From NCBI GenBank assembly GCA_000961655.1, contig LADR01000033.1:1-59979 (forward strand): DNA of 59,979 nt, given 5' to 3'. The notes beneath the pieces were generated by a model. The model was not told the DNA's origin. It searched no databases and saw only the letters and a program-made list of their open reading frames with translations. Positions 44,627 to 53,469 of this stretch are shown here, piece by piece. Within the stretch, counting starts at the first letter, position 1; each line of letters opens with the position of its first letter. The DNA is from Desulfatitalea sp. BRH_c12. GTDB lineage: Bacteria > Desulfobacterota > Desulfobacteria > Desulfobacterales > Desulfosarcinaceae. The translations under genes and the position numbers were made by a program.

Positions 44627-44779
44627 CTAATCAAAATTCAGAGATCCGAAAAAGTCACAATACTGATTGATGCCCGTGAGTACAAGCAAAAAATGCCGGA
44701 AGGCGCCAAGCAGGTGCGAACGTTTTTGAGAGACAGCTTGGCCGAAGGCAGTGCAAAACGGCATTATGCCCAGTATTGA
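44627..44779 (+). pseudogene. Possible remnant of a gene C-terminus
   Basis: Without a start codon, the plus-strand frame reads IKIQRSEKVTILIDAREYKQ, then KMPEGAKQVRTFLRDSLAEG, and ends SAKRHYAQY at a TGA. The amphipathic, charged pattern looks like the end of a real protein, but I do not recognise it. It sits in the 370-bp region between the alpha/alpha protein and the thiolase, where no other gene is seen. It might equally be chance. Confidence 0.3.
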
Positions 44780-44958
44780 CACACCCATTGGATATTGTTA
44801 TGTCAATGCCCTTGGTGCCGTTCCAAATCGATTCCTCCACAGCATGAACGCCGGGCCACCTGATTGTACGGCGCTGTCGGACAAACTGGATCCCAAACGC
44901 GCGGAGTGTTCCTAACTTGCCGTTTAAACCTTATCTGAAATCTTTAAAAGGAAATCGC

Positions 44959-46200
44959 ATGAAAGAAGTGGTCATTATCAGTGGCGTGAGAACACCTGTA
45001 GGCAAATACATGGGTGCGCTCAAAACGGTCGAAGCTTACGATCTGGCGGCTCTCGTGATGAATGCCGCGGTCAAGAAAGCCGGCATCTCCCCCTCGGATG
45101 TAAATGAAGTGATCTTCGGTCAGGCCTACCAGAACGGCGAATACGTCAATATCGCGCGTATGGGGCTGCTTACGGCCGGTTGGCCGGAAACGATTCCCGG
45201 CATCACCATCGATCAGCGCTGCTGCACCGGTTTGCATACCGTGCGCATGGCCGCTGCCCTGGTTCAGTCCGGACAGGCCGACATCGTGGTGGCCGGCGGT
45301 GCCGAAAGCATGAGTCATGCCGAGTTTTATCTGCCCGGCGACATCAAGTGGGGCGTGGGTGGCGTCAAAGGCATGCCGCGCGGTCATGGCGACCTGGGCA
45401 TTTGGGGCCTGCGCTTTTATGACCGTATCCAGCGCGCGCGCGTGATGTCGCAGCCGGAGCAGCGCTATGGCATTCTGCCGGCCATGATGTCGTGGGCTGA
45501 AACCGCGGCTCAGGTTGAGCAGATCTCGCGCGAGGCGTGCGATCAGTGGGCGCTGGAAAGTCATCGCAAGGCCGTGGCCGCCATCGAAGCAGGCAAGTTC
45601 GATGACGAGATGGTGCCGGTGCCGGTGCCCCAGGCCAAAGGCGATCCGATTATGGTGACGCGCGATGAAAATCCGCGCGGCGACACAACCATCGAAAAGC
45701 TCGCCAAGCTCAAGCCGGTGCTCAAAGGAGTCTGCACGGCCGGCAACTCTTCCACCGAAAACGATGGCGCCGCCGCCGTGGTGGTCACCTCCGCTGAAAA
45801 AGCCAGGGAACTGGGCATCGAACCGCTGGCCTCATTTAAATCCTGCGCCGTGGCCGGCGACGACCCGCGTCACACCTACCGCACGGTAGCGACCGCTGTG
45901 AACAAGGCCTTGACCATGGCGGGCAGGAGCATCGGCGACATGGAGCTGATCGAAGTACAGGAAGCGTTCGCTGCGCAGGTCCTGGCAGATTTGAAAGAGA
46001 TGGGCGTCGGTCCTGCCGATTACGCCAAGGTCAACGTCAACGGTTCGGGCATTTCACTGGGGCATCCGATCGCTTGCACCGGCACGCGCGTGCTGGTTTC
46101 CTTGCTGCACGAGATGCGGCGACGCAATACGCGCCTGGCCCTGGAGTGCATTTGCGGTGGCGGTGGACTGGGCATCGCTGCGGTATTGGAGCGCAAATAG
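44959..46200 (+). CDS. Thiolase (acetyl-CoA C-acyltransferase)
   Basis: 413 aa. Catalytic residues: nucleophile Cys in DQRCCTGLHTVRMAAA (about residue 88), His in NVNGSGISLGHPIACTGTR, and the second Cys in CICGGGGLGIAAV. N-terminal VVIISGVRTPVGKYMGALKTV is the usual thiolase opening. It cleaves 3-ketoacyl-CoA to acetyl-CoA or condenses two acetyl-CoA. ATG 44959 follows AAAAGGAAATC. The acyl-CoA dehydrogenase gene is 110 bp downstream on the same strand, so the pair probably acts in degradation of dicarboxylic or aromatic acids via crotonyl/acetoacetyl-CoA. Confidence 0.93.
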   Translation: MKEVVIISGVRTPVGKYMGALKTVEAYDLAALVMNAAVKKAGISPSDVNEVIFGQAYQNGEYVNIARMGLLTAGWPETIPGITIDQRCCTGLHTVRMAAALVQSGQADIVVAGGAESMSHAEFYLPGDIKWGVGGVKGMPRGHGDLGIWGLRFYDRIQRARVMSQPEQRYGILPAMMSWAETAAQVEQISREACDQWALESHRKAVAAIEAGKFDDEMVPVPVPQAKGDPIMVTRDENPRGDTTIEKLAKLKPVLKGVCTAGNSSTENDGAAAVVVTSAEKARELGIEPLASFKSCAVAGDDPRHTYRTVATAVNKALTMAGRSIGDMELIEVQEAFAAQVLADLKEMGVGPADYAKVNVNGSGISLGHPIACTGTRVLVSLLHEMRRRNTRLALECICGGGGLGIAAVLERK

Positions 46201-46311
46201 AGCAGGCTCACGATGGTGCCAGCGTTCGATTGAATGACCGTATACTTTGGTTTAACTTTACATTTTCACTTCAATCTCCGGCAAAGCCGGTTTCGGGAGA
46301 GGGAACACAGC

Positions 46312-47475
46312 ATGGATTTTAAATTATCTAAAGAACACGAGATGCTCCGCAAAGCGGTCCAGGATTTTGCGAAAAAGAAAATTGCACCCTTTGTCGACGA
46401 ATGGGATGCAAATCACTATCTGCCGGTCGAAGAGGTCATCAGGCCCATGGGCGACCTGGGTTTCTTCGGGGCCGTGATTCCCGAAGAGTACGGTGGAGAG
46501 GACATGGGCTGGTTGGCCACCTCGATCATCACCGAAGAGATTGCGCGGGTTTCCAGCTCATTGCGCGTGCAGTACAATCTGTCGGCCATCGGGTGCGCCT
46601 TTCCCATTTACAAGTACGGCACTGAGGCGGCCAAACAAAAATATGTCAGTAAACTGTGCAAGGGCGAGTACCTGGGTGGTTTTGCCATTACCGAACCCAA
46701 CGCCGGCTCGGACATCATGTCCATCGAAACCCTGGCCGAGGAGAAGGACGACCACTTTGTCATCAATGGCTCTAAAACCTGGATCTCCAACGCCAATCAG
46801 GCCGATGTGGTGATCTGCTACTGCTTCACCGACAAATCCAAAGGCGGCAAAGGACTTTCCGCTTTTATTGTCGAACTGAAAAACTTCAATGGCATCAAAA
46901 CCACCGATCTGGACAAAATGGGATCGTACTCCTCGCCGACCGGCGAAATTTTTTTCGACAACACCCGGGTACCGCGCGAGAACCTGCTGGGCGAAGTGGG
47001 GGACGGGGCCAAAATCGTTTTCGGATCGCTGAACAACACCCGCCTGTCGGCCGCCGCCGGTGCGGTGGGGTGTGCCCAGGCGTGCCTGGATATCGCCACC
47101 AAATATTGCAACGAGCGCAAACAGTTCGGCCAGCAGATTGGCAAGTTCCAGATGAACCAGGACCTGATCGCCCAAATGGTTTGCGATGTGGAAGCGGCCC
47201 GCCTGCTCGTCTACAGGGCCTCGCTGCAAAAGGACGATGGTTTCCTGGGCAACGGCATGGAAGTGGCCCAGGCCAAATACTTTGCCGGTGAAGCGGCCAT
47301 GAAGTGTGCCAACTATGCCTTGCGTATCATGGGCGCCTATGGCTACTCTTCCGAATACCCGATCGCCCGTTACTATCGCGACATCCCGACCTACGTGATG
47401 GTGGAAGGCTCGGCCAACATCTGCAAGACCATTATTTCCCAGGATCAGCTAGGCTATCGCAAAGCCAACCGCTAG
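46312..47475 (+). CDS. Acyl-CoA dehydrogenase, glutaryl-CoA dehydrogenase-like (non-decarboxylating type)
   Basis: 387 aa flavoprotein. GFAITEPNAGSDIMSIETLA (FAD/substrate strand), SKTWISNANQADV, FGSLNNTRLSAAAGAVGCAQ, KQFGQQIGKFQMNQD and a C-terminal TYVMVEGSANICKTIISQDQ carrying the base Glu365. From memory this closely resembles the Desulfococcus multivorans glutaryl-CoA dehydrogenase, which forms glutaconyl-CoA without decarboxylation. Decarboxylating enzymes have Tyr-Glu (YEG) at this position; here it is Val-Glu (VEG), as in the non-decarboxylating type. It would pass electrons to ETF. ATG 46312 follows GGGAGAGGGAACACAGC. A clear terminator follows. Other short-chain substrates remain possible. 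Confidence 0.85.
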   Translation: MDFKLSKEHEMLRKAVQDFAKKKIAPFVDEWDANHYLPVEEVIRPMGDLGFFGAVIPEEYGGEDMGWLATSIITEEIARVSSSLRVQYNLSAIGCAFPIYKYGTEAAKQKYVSKLCKGEYLGGFAITEPNAGSDIMSIETLAEEKDDHFVINGSKTWISNANQADVVICYCFTDKSKGGKGLSAFIVELKNFNGIKTTDLDKMGSYSSPTGEIFFDNTRVPRENLLGEVGDGAKIVFGSLNNTRLSAAAGAVGCAQACLDIATKYCNERKQFGQQIGKFQMNQDLIAQMVCDVEAARLLVYRASLQKDDGFLGNGMEVAQAKYFAGEAAMKCANYALRIMGAYGYSSEYPIARYYRDIPTYVMVEGSANICKTIISQDQLGYRKANR

Positions 47476-47495
47476 CCCGAACCGGATCAAAACTG

Positions 47496-47532
47496 AAGCT
47501 GTCGTTTCGCGAAAGCGATACGACAGCTTTTT
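47496..47532 (+). terminator. Intrinsic terminator after the acyl-CoA dehydrogenase gene
   Basis: AAGCTGTCGT (47496-47505) and ACGACAGCTT (47520-47529) form a perfect 10-bp stem; the inner TTCGC/GCGA bases can extend it, and five T follow (47528-47532). It lies 20 bases after the stop. Confidence 0.88.
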
Positions 47533-47540
47533 GCATTTTC

Positions 47541-47720
47541 GGTTATCCAGTTCGCTCCAGTGACAGTTGCAAAGTGTATTCGGGATTGGCTCGAAGGAGG
47601 TGATCCGGGTTATAGCCTCATTTAATCGAATGGATGGTGGCGCGGACCACCCACCCGGAATCACCGGGGTTTTCCTACGTCACCCCACACCCGCATCTCA
47701 CTTGACCGAAGTGGATGACC
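47541..47720. repeat. MITE-like intergenic element, copy B
   Basis: 180 bp with 24-bp terminal inverted repeats: left GGTTATCCAGTTCGCTCCAG... (47541-47564), right (47697-47720) reading in reverse GGTCATCCACTTCGGTCAAG..., 19 of 24 positions identical. The interior holds CGGGATTGGCTCGAAGGAGG and GTGATCCGGG, shared with copy A and with the cores at 1.5, 42.6 and 57.4 kb. There is an extra segment of about 45 bp relative to copy A. No coding sequence; no clear target duplication. Confidence 0.78.
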
Positions 47721-47830
47721 AGAGCAGCCGAAAAACGCCTCCGCCTCTGGCGTCGGCATAAACGATGATTAGCATTTCGGGCTACACCGGTTCGCATGAA
47801 TTGAACACCATGAAAGCAACAGGAGCGGTC

Positions 47831-48373
47831 ATGCCTTTACCATTGGGACATACGGCCATAGGATGGGCGGCTTTTGAAAGCGCCCACAAAGCGGGTGGGT
47901 GCAGGTCCCGCATCGCCGCGTTTGTATATGTCGCCGTTCTGGCGAATCTGCCCGATCTGGATATCCTCTTCGGACTTATCGTGAACGGCAACGGGAGCTC
48001 TTTTCACCGCGGGCCCACCCACAGTCTGCTTTTTGCCTTACTGGCAGGGTACCTGGCGTCGCAGGCCAGCCGGATGTGGCATCGCATACCGCAGTTGGGT
48101 TTCGGCCTTTGCGTGCTTCTGGTCTTTTCGCATGTGGCGGCCGACATGCTGTTGACCGCCTCACCGGTATCGCTTCTCTGGCCGTTCGAAATTCATTGGG
48201 CCGCGGATCGGAGCGGCTGGGGCGGCGTCATCCGCCTGGCCCTTTTGCAAAGTGTGCAGGATTTCGTGATCGCCGCCGTTATGATGGTCTACCTTTTTGG
48301 ATTGCGGCTGTTCAGACGCGATGTGTGCCTCGATGGCGGCGGGTTCGCGTTGGCCAGAAAGCGCACCAAATAA
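47831..48373 (+). CDS. Membrane-bound metal-dependent hydrolase (YdjM/DUF457 type)
   Basis: 180 aa with four membrane segments. The family motifs are LPLGHTAIGWAAFE (first His), VLANLPDLDILFG (Asp pair), FHRGPTHSLLFALLAG (HRGxTHS) and VFSHVAADMLLTASPV (second His/Asp), which together suggest a metal site at the membrane face. Members are annotated as inner-membrane hydrolases linked to the SOS response or lipid metabolism; the substrate is unknown. ATG 47831 is chosen because AGGAGCGGTC lies just before it; an ATG 21 bases earlier has no ribosome site. The gene stands alone. Confidence 0.85.
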   Translation: MPLPLGHTAIGWAAFESAHKAGGCRSRIAAFVYVAVLANLPDLDILFGLIVNGNGSSFHRGPTHSLLFALLAGYLASQASRMWHRIPQLGFGLCVLLVFSHVAADMLLTASPVSLLWPFEIHWAADRSGWGGVIRLALLQSVQDFVIAAVMMVYLFGLRLFRRDVCLDGGGFALARKRTK

Positions 48374-48689
48374 CTGCGCGGCGGTCGTGCGTCTGACCGC
48401 ATCTACGTATGGGCCCGCATTTCAGAAATGGCACATCGTTCTTTTCAGGGGCGAGCGGCGGTCGCCCCTACAGGTGGAATCCCCTGCGAGAACAATTTCC
48501 CAAGCGGTTACCCTGGAGGCAAACCGACCCGGGTTTGCAATTCTAATGGATTGATTTTATACTGGCGCCGGTTTAAACACCGTGTTGCCCCTTTTTTATA
48601 TATACTTGTACTTGCTGACACTCAGCAGCAGCACCCAGCCAACAGGCGTAGCACAATTCTTTGGTGGATCACTTAGGAGGTTCAATCAC
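48374..48689. other. Intergenic region with REP-like hairpin
   Basis: AGGGGCGA (48447-48454) and TCGCCCCT (48462-48469) form an 8-bp stem around GCGGCGG, a common REP-type palindrome (read through as GGGGCGA...TCGCCCCTA). GCATTTCAGAAATG at 48418-48431 repeats a motif seen at 34.78 kb. The region also carries the ettA ribosome site TTAGGAGG. No gene seen. Confidence 0.55.
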
Positions 48690-50369
48690 GTGAGTAACGA
48701 CGTTAATAAAATCATTTATTCGATGATCAAGGTGAGTAAATTCTACGATCAGAAGCCGGTCTTGAAAGATATTTCCCTTTCTTATTTTTATGGCGCCAAG
48801 ATCGGTGTGCTGGGGCTCAACGGCAGCGGCAAGAGCTCACTGCTGCGCATTCTGGCAGGTGTGGATACCCATTTCAATGGGGAGACCGTTCTGGCACCCG
48901 GCCACACGGTGGGCTACCTGGAGCAGGAACCATTGGTGGACGTCGACAAAACCGTTCGCGCGGTGGTCGAAGAGGGCGTGCAGGAGACAGTGGACCTGCT
49001 CAAGGCTTTCGAAGAGATCAACAACAAGTTTGCCGAACCGATGAGCGACGACGAGATGGATAAATTGATCCAGCGCCAGGGCGAGGTCCAGGAAAAGTTG
49101 GATGCCCTGGATGCCTGGGATCTGGACTCCAGGTTGGAAATGGCCATGGACGCCCTGCGCTGCCCGCCAGGCGACATGCCGGTCAATGTATTGTCCGGAG
49201 GTGAAAAGCGCCGGGTTGCGCTGTGCCGGCTATTGTTGCAGAAACCCGACATCCTTTTGCTCGACGAACCGACCAATCACCTGGACGCCGAAAGCGTGGC
49301 CTGGCTCGAGCATCACCTCAAGGCTTACGCGGGCACGGTCATCGCCGTCACGCATGACCGCTACTTTCTGGACAACGTAGCCGGCTGGATTCTGGAATTG
49401 GACCGCGGCCACGGCATTCCCTGGAAAGGCAACTACTCCAGTTGGCTGGAGCAGAAACAGGAGCGTCTGCGTCGCGAGGAAAAGAGCGAGGGGGCCCGCC
49501 AGAAAACACTGGCGCGCGAACTGGAATGGATCCGCATGTCTCCCAAGGGCCGTCATGCCAAGAGCCAGGCGCGCATCAACGCCTATGAAAAACTGCTCAC
49601 ACAGGAAACCCAGAAATCGGAAAAGGAGCTGGAACTTTTCATTCCACCCGGACCACGTCTGGGCGATGTGGTGATCGAGGCCGACGCTGTGACCAAGGCG
49701 TTTGGCGATCGCCTGCTCGTGGACGGCATGAGCTTCCGGTTGCCGCCCGGTGGCATTGTTGGTGTGATCGGCCCCAACGGCGCCGGAAAATCCACTTTGT
49801 TTAAAATGATTGTCGGTCAGGAACAGCCGGACAACGGCACCATCCGCGTGGGTGAAACGGTCAAACTTTCTTACGTCGATCAGGACCGCGAACTGGACCC
49901 GCAGAAAAGCATTTGGGAAGAGATCACCGGCGGCAACGAACAGATCGAGCTGGGCAGTCGCCTGATCAACTCCCGGGCCTATGTCGCACGCTTCAATTTC
50001 TCGGGGGCCGATCAGCAGAAAAAAGTGGGTGCGCTTTCGGGCGGTCAGCGCAACCGGGTTCATCTGGCCAAAATGCTGCGCGAAGGGGCCAATGTGATTC
50101 TTTTGGACGAACCGACCAATGATCTGGATGTCAATACCTTGCGTGCCTTGGAAGAAGCGCTGGAGAATTTCGGCGGCTGCGCTGTGGTGATCAGCCATGA
50201 TCGCTGGTTTCTGGACCGCATCGCCACCCACATCCTGGCCTTTGAAGGCGACAGCCAGGTGGTTTTCTATCCTGGCAACTGGAGCGAGTATGACGACGAT
50301 CGCAAACGGCGCCTGGGGGCCGATGCCGAACGGCCGCACCGCATCAAGTACCGTCAACTGACGCGCTAA
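48690..50369 (+). CDS. ettA: ABC-F ATPase, energy-dependent translational throttle protein EttA
   Basis: 559 aa, the usual EttA length. Two nucleotide-binding domains without membrane parts: GLNGSGKSSLLRI and VLSGGEKRRVALCRLLLQKP with LLLDEPTNHLD; then GPNGAGKSTLFKM and ALSGGQRNRVHLAKML with LLDEPTNDLD. The linker between them contains the charged P-site tRNA-interaction motif (QKTLARELEWIRMSPKGRHA, then KSQARINAYEKL). The N-terminal IYSMIKVSKFYDQKPVLKDI is typical. EttA binds the ribosomal E site and gates elongation according to ATP/ADP. GTG 48690 is chosen because AGGAGG lies nine bases upstream. Confidence 0.92.
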   Translation: MSNDVNKIIYSMIKVSKFYDQKPVLKDISLSYFYGAKIGVLGLNGSGKSSLLRILAGVDTHFNGETVLAPGHTVGYLEQEPLVDVDKTVRAVVEEGVQETVDLLKAFEEINNKFAEPMSDDEMDKLIQRQGEVQEKLDALDAWDLDSRLEMAMDALRCPPGDMPVNVLSGGEKRRVALCRLLLQKPDILLLDEPTNHLDAESVAWLEHHLKAYAGTVIAVTHDRYFLDNVAGWILELDRGHGIPWKGNYSSWLEQKQERLRREEKSEGARQKTLARELEWIRMSPKGRHAKSQARINAYEKLLTQETQKSEKELELFIPPGPRLGDVVIEADAVTKAFGDRLLVDGMSFRLPPGGIVGVIGPNGAGKSTLFKMIVGQEQPDNGTIRVGETVKLSYVDQDRELDPQKSIWEEITGGNEQIELGSRLINSRAYVARFNFSGADQQKKVGALSGGQRNRVHLAKMLREGANVILLDEPTNDLDVNTLRALEEALENFGGCAVVISHDRWFLDRIATHILAFEGDSQVVFYPGNWSEYDDDRKRRLGADAERPHRIKYRQLTR

Positions 50370-50392
50370 TGCGCTAAACATTGGATCTGAAT

Positions 50393-50420
50393 GCGGGAGC
50401 GGTTAATGCGCCGCTCCTGC
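50393..50420. terminator. Hairpin between ettA and the convergent Zn-ribbon gene
   Basis: GCGGGAGCGG (50393-50402) pairs with CCGCTCCTGC (50411-50420), with one G-T pair, around TTAATGCG. It lies 24 bases after the ettA stop without a T-run; possible bidirectional terminator. Confidence 0.5.
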
Positions 50421-50464
50421 AGCCCTTCGGGCAGTTATAGAAGGCCCCCAAGAGGGTAAGCGCG

Positions 50465-50818
50465 CTATCCGAAAAGCGTATAGTGCACTTGGTCGTCCAC
50501 TTTGCAGGCACGGGCCAGTTCCAGGTGCCTCAAGGTGGCGAAATCGGATTGAAACGCATCCTCCCCGATGCCCAGCGCGCTGCAGATTTGCTCCTTTCGC
50601 AAGGGGCCTTCGCTTTTGATCAGGTCGATGATCTTTCGCTGGTCGACTGTGAGCTCCAGCCCCTGTGCGGCCGTATTCTTCGCGCTGTAAGTTGCCCAGG
50701 GGTCGCATGTTTTGGGCGCCGCCATAACAGCCATATAACAATCCTCGCACAATATCTGACCGGCATGCTGACGGTCATCGCCCACCGCGATATTGGCCCC
50801 GCATTTTTCGCATTTCAT
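50465..50818 (-). CDS. Zinc-ribbon and winged-helix small protein
   Basis: 117 aa. An N-terminal zinc ribbon (KCEKCGANI and ILCEDCYMAV; four Cys) is followed by a C-terminal winged-helix-like domain (LELTVDQRKIIDLIKSEGPL, then RKEQICSALGIGEDAFQSDF). A small DNA-binding or regulatory protein is likely; the family is not known to me by name. ATG 50818 with GGAGG upstream is chosen; a longer open frame is not supported. It converges on ettA. Confidence 0.78.
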   Translation of the reverse strand: MKCEKCGANIAVGDDRQHAGQILCEDCYMAVMAAPKTCDPWATYSAKNTAAQGLELTVDQRKIIDLIKSEGPLRKEQICSALGIGEDAFQSDFATLRHLELARACKVDDQVHYTLFG

Positions 50819-51182
50819 CTGGTGCCTCCTTCCGTGCAGTTCCTCAAAAAGTGACTTGATAATAATGCCTTTTGCCGCTGGCGCCAATCATGCGGCGGCA
50901 AGTTCTGGAATCGTCGTACATGCTGTAGGGGTGAAACATGGCGTTTTAGGGCTGCGCTCTGCTTTTTTACCCGTGTAACAGGTCTCAATCCAAGCATAAT
51001 AAAATATGTTCAAAACCTTGCTTTGGATGAAACGCGACTTTTTACAATGCCGTCAAGTTTTGGCCGCAATTTCTCCCGGATACATCCTCACCATCGCCAA
51101 CGGTTCCGTTTGCTAAACCCTCGTTTTGTGGTTTAATGCCGCCATGAAGTCGGCAGAAAAAATCAGATGTCGAGGTAACCGC
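50819..51182. other. 364-bp intergenic region
   Basis: Upstream region of the Zn-ribbon gene (minus) and the sigma-54 activator (plus). It is AT-rich around 50990-51050, and a GAGG ribosome site precedes the activator start. I see no repeat or convincing promoter pair. Confidence 0.35.
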
Positions 51183-53018
51183 ATGAATGTCCGCACCAAA
51201 GAAGAGTTGATTGCCGAAATAGTGCGCCTGCACGCCAAAATAACCATGCTCGAGCAATTTGTAGGCCGGCACGAAAAAGAGCGCGAATCTTTCCAGGATA
51301 GTGAAAAACGCTACCGCACCATGTTTGAAAATACCGGCGCCGGCACCTTCATCAAGGAAGCTGACATGACCATCTCCATGGTCAATCAAGGATTCGAGCT
51401 TCTAACCGGGTATGCCAAAGCCGACATCGAAGGGCGTATGCGCTGGGCCGATTTTATACATCCGTCCGACCAGGCACGGATGGTCGGTTACCACACCGAC
51501 CGGCAGCAAGACAAACCAGCGCCCACTGAAATCGAATGCCGCATTGTGGACCGGCAGGGTCAGGCCAGGGATGTCTTTTTGAAGATCGACAGGATTCCGG
51601 ACACCCAGCGCACGATCGGCTCCATGATCGATCTGACCCAGCTCAAACGGATGCGCCGGCAGATGCTGGAAAGCCAAGCCATGTTCCAGGCCATCGTCGA
51701 AGGATTCGAGGGATTCCTGTACGTCATCGATCCCGATTATCGTCTGGCCTATTTGAATCCCCAGGCCAGGCGGCATGTGGGCCGCAATGCCGTCGGCGAA
51801 ATATGCTATCAGGCCATCCACCGCAGGTTGTCCCCCTGTCTGTTTTGTGTCCGTGACCAGGTCCGGCAGGGGCAGTCGGTACGCTTCGAAATGCTCAATC
51901 CCAAGGATCAGCGTTGGTATCTGAGCACCAACAGCCCCATCCGCCATAGCGATGGCGCCATCTCTTTGATGGCCATGGTCACCGACATCAATGACTGCAA
52001 ACAGGCCACGGCCGCTTTGCGAGCCGCTGAAATCAGTTCCCGCCGCGAAAATCTTTTCGCGCACGACCAGATTGCCGAGCGGCACCAATTCGGCAGCATT
52101 GTCGGCCGCAGCCCGGCTATGCAGCAGGTGTACGCGCAGATTCTCACCGCCGCGGCCAGCGACGCGACCGTGGTCATCTATGGCGAGCCTGGCACGGGCA
52201 AGGAGTTGGTGGCCAAGGCCATCCACGATATGGGCGAGCGGCGCGCCCAGCATTTCGTGCCGGTGCACTGCGGCGCTATTCCCGAGAACCTGATTGAAAG
52301 CGAATTTTTCGGCTACATGAAAGGGGCCTTCTCGGGGGCCGACACCGACAAGGTGGGCTATATAGAATTCGCTAACGACGGCACGGTGTTTCTCGACGAA
52401 GTGGGGGAAATCTCGTTGCTCATGCAGATCAAGCTGCTGCGTGTTATCGAGGGGGCCGGCTTCACGCCCGTGGGCAGCAACCAGGTCCGGCAATCCAATA
52501 TCCGTATCATTGCCGCCACCAACCGCGACCTGCGCGAACGCATCAGCAAACGGTTGATGCGCGAAGATTTTTATTACCGCATTCATATTCTGCCGATTCA
52601 TCTGCCGCCCCTGCGCGAACGTAAGGAAGACCTGCCTTTGCTGATCGAGCACTTTCTCAAGTTGTATGCCGGCAAACAGGGGCCGCCGCCCATGACCGGT
52701 AAGATGATGGATTTGATGCTCACGCATGATTGGCCCGGCAATGTACGCGAATTGCAGAACGTCCTTATTCGATACTGTTCCTTGCAAGTACTGGCATTGG
52801 ATGCGCAAGCCCCGGTCAGGCGCGCCCCATCCGGTCCGTTTGCAGTTCATTTCCAGCCGGATGCGAAAAACAATCTGAAAACCATGGTGGCGGAATGCGA
52901 AAAACGCTTCATCCTGTATGCGCTGGAGGAGAACCAGTGGCGCAGAGGCGAGGTGGCGCGGCAGTTGGGCGTGGACCGCAAGACCCTCTTTGCCAAAATG
53001 GTGCGCTATGGGTTGTGA
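51183..53018 (+). CDS. PAS-domain sigma-54-dependent activator
   Basis: 611 aa. Two N-terminal PAS domains (RYRTMFENTGAGTFIKEADM onward; IVEGFEGFLYVIDPDYRLAY onward), an AAA+ domain with Walker A GEPGTGKELVAKAIH, sigma-54 loop GAFSGA (usually GAFTGA), Walker B GTVFLDEVGEI and [10 protein letters not shown], and a C-terminal Fis HTH (RRGEVARQLGVDRKTLFAKM). The second PAS contains CYQAIHRRLSPCLFC, a Cys-rich motif that could bind a metal, Fe-S or a redox ligand. It lies just upstream of the hydrogenase/Hdr cluster, and a sigma-54-like promoter is found before that cluster, so it is the likely regulator. ATG 51183 has a GAGG site. No receiver domain. Confidence 0.9.
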   Translation: MNVRTKEELIAEIVRLHAKITMLEQFVGRHEKERESFQDSEKRYRTMFENTGAGTFIKEADMTISMVNQGFELLTGYAKADIEGRMRWADFIHPSDQARMVGYHTDRQQDKPAPTEIECRIVDRQGQARDVFLKIDRIPDTQRTIGSMIDLTQLKRMRRQMLESQAMFQAIVEGFEGFLYVIDPDYRLAYLNPQARRHVGRNAVGEICYQAIHRRLSPCLFCVRDQVRQGQSVRFEMLNPKDQRWYLSTNSPIRHSDGAISLMAMVTDINDCKQATAALRAAEISSRRENLFAHDQIAERHQFGSIVGRSPAMQQVYAQILTAAASDATVVIYGEPGTGKELVAKAIHDMGERRAQHFVPVHCGAIPENLIESEFFGYMKGAFSGADTDKVGYIEFANDGTVFLDEVGEISLLMQIKLLRVIEGAGFTPVGSNQVRQSNIRIIAATNRDLRERISKRLMREDFYYRIHILPIHLPPLRERKEDLPLLIEHFLKLYAGKQGPPPMTGKMMDLMLTHDWPGNVRELQNVLIRYCSLQVLALDAQAPVRRAPSGPFAVHFQPDAKNNLKTMVAECEKRFILYALEENQWRRGEVARQLGVDRKTLFAKMVRYGL

Positions 53019-53039
53019 GGGCTTTTATGTTTTCCTATC

Positions 53040-53244
53040 TGGTTATGCAGTTCGCTCAAGAGGACTATCGGCGAAGTGTTAAGTGTAAAGCTTAAAGTGT
53101 AAAGGGAGGCATTCTGTCGATTGATATGCTCACTTCCCATGTTGGAAGCTTTTACGTGCATGTTTTTGTTAAAGGTTCTTATTACAACGTAACCTTCTTA
53201 TGACACCCCACACATGTATCTTACTGGAGCGAACTGCATAACCA
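53040..53244. repeat. MITE-like intergenic element, copy C
   Basis: 205 bp bounded by perfect 18-bp terminal inverted repeats: TGGTTATGCAGTTCGCTC (53040-53057) and GAGCGAACTGCATAACCA (53227-53244). The ends belong to the same family as the elements at 34.5 and 47.6 kb, but the interior differs and encodes nothing. The 525-bp gap around it also contains the sigma-54-like promoter. Confidence 0.8.
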
Positions 53245-53469
53245 TATTCTCCTATTCCGTTCCTAGGGTCAGGCTACATTGACGGGGAGAAAAATCCCCA
53301 TTATGGGGGCGCAAGTACCTATTTATATAAATAATTGTATCCACACATTTAACCCACCTGTCTAAATTCTAATGGGGAAATATCGCCCCATTTGGGTATC
53401 GTCCCGCCTGAAACCGCTTGGATGAATTTAATTCATTCAGAATAGCGGGTTATCGCTTTCTTGCCCACA

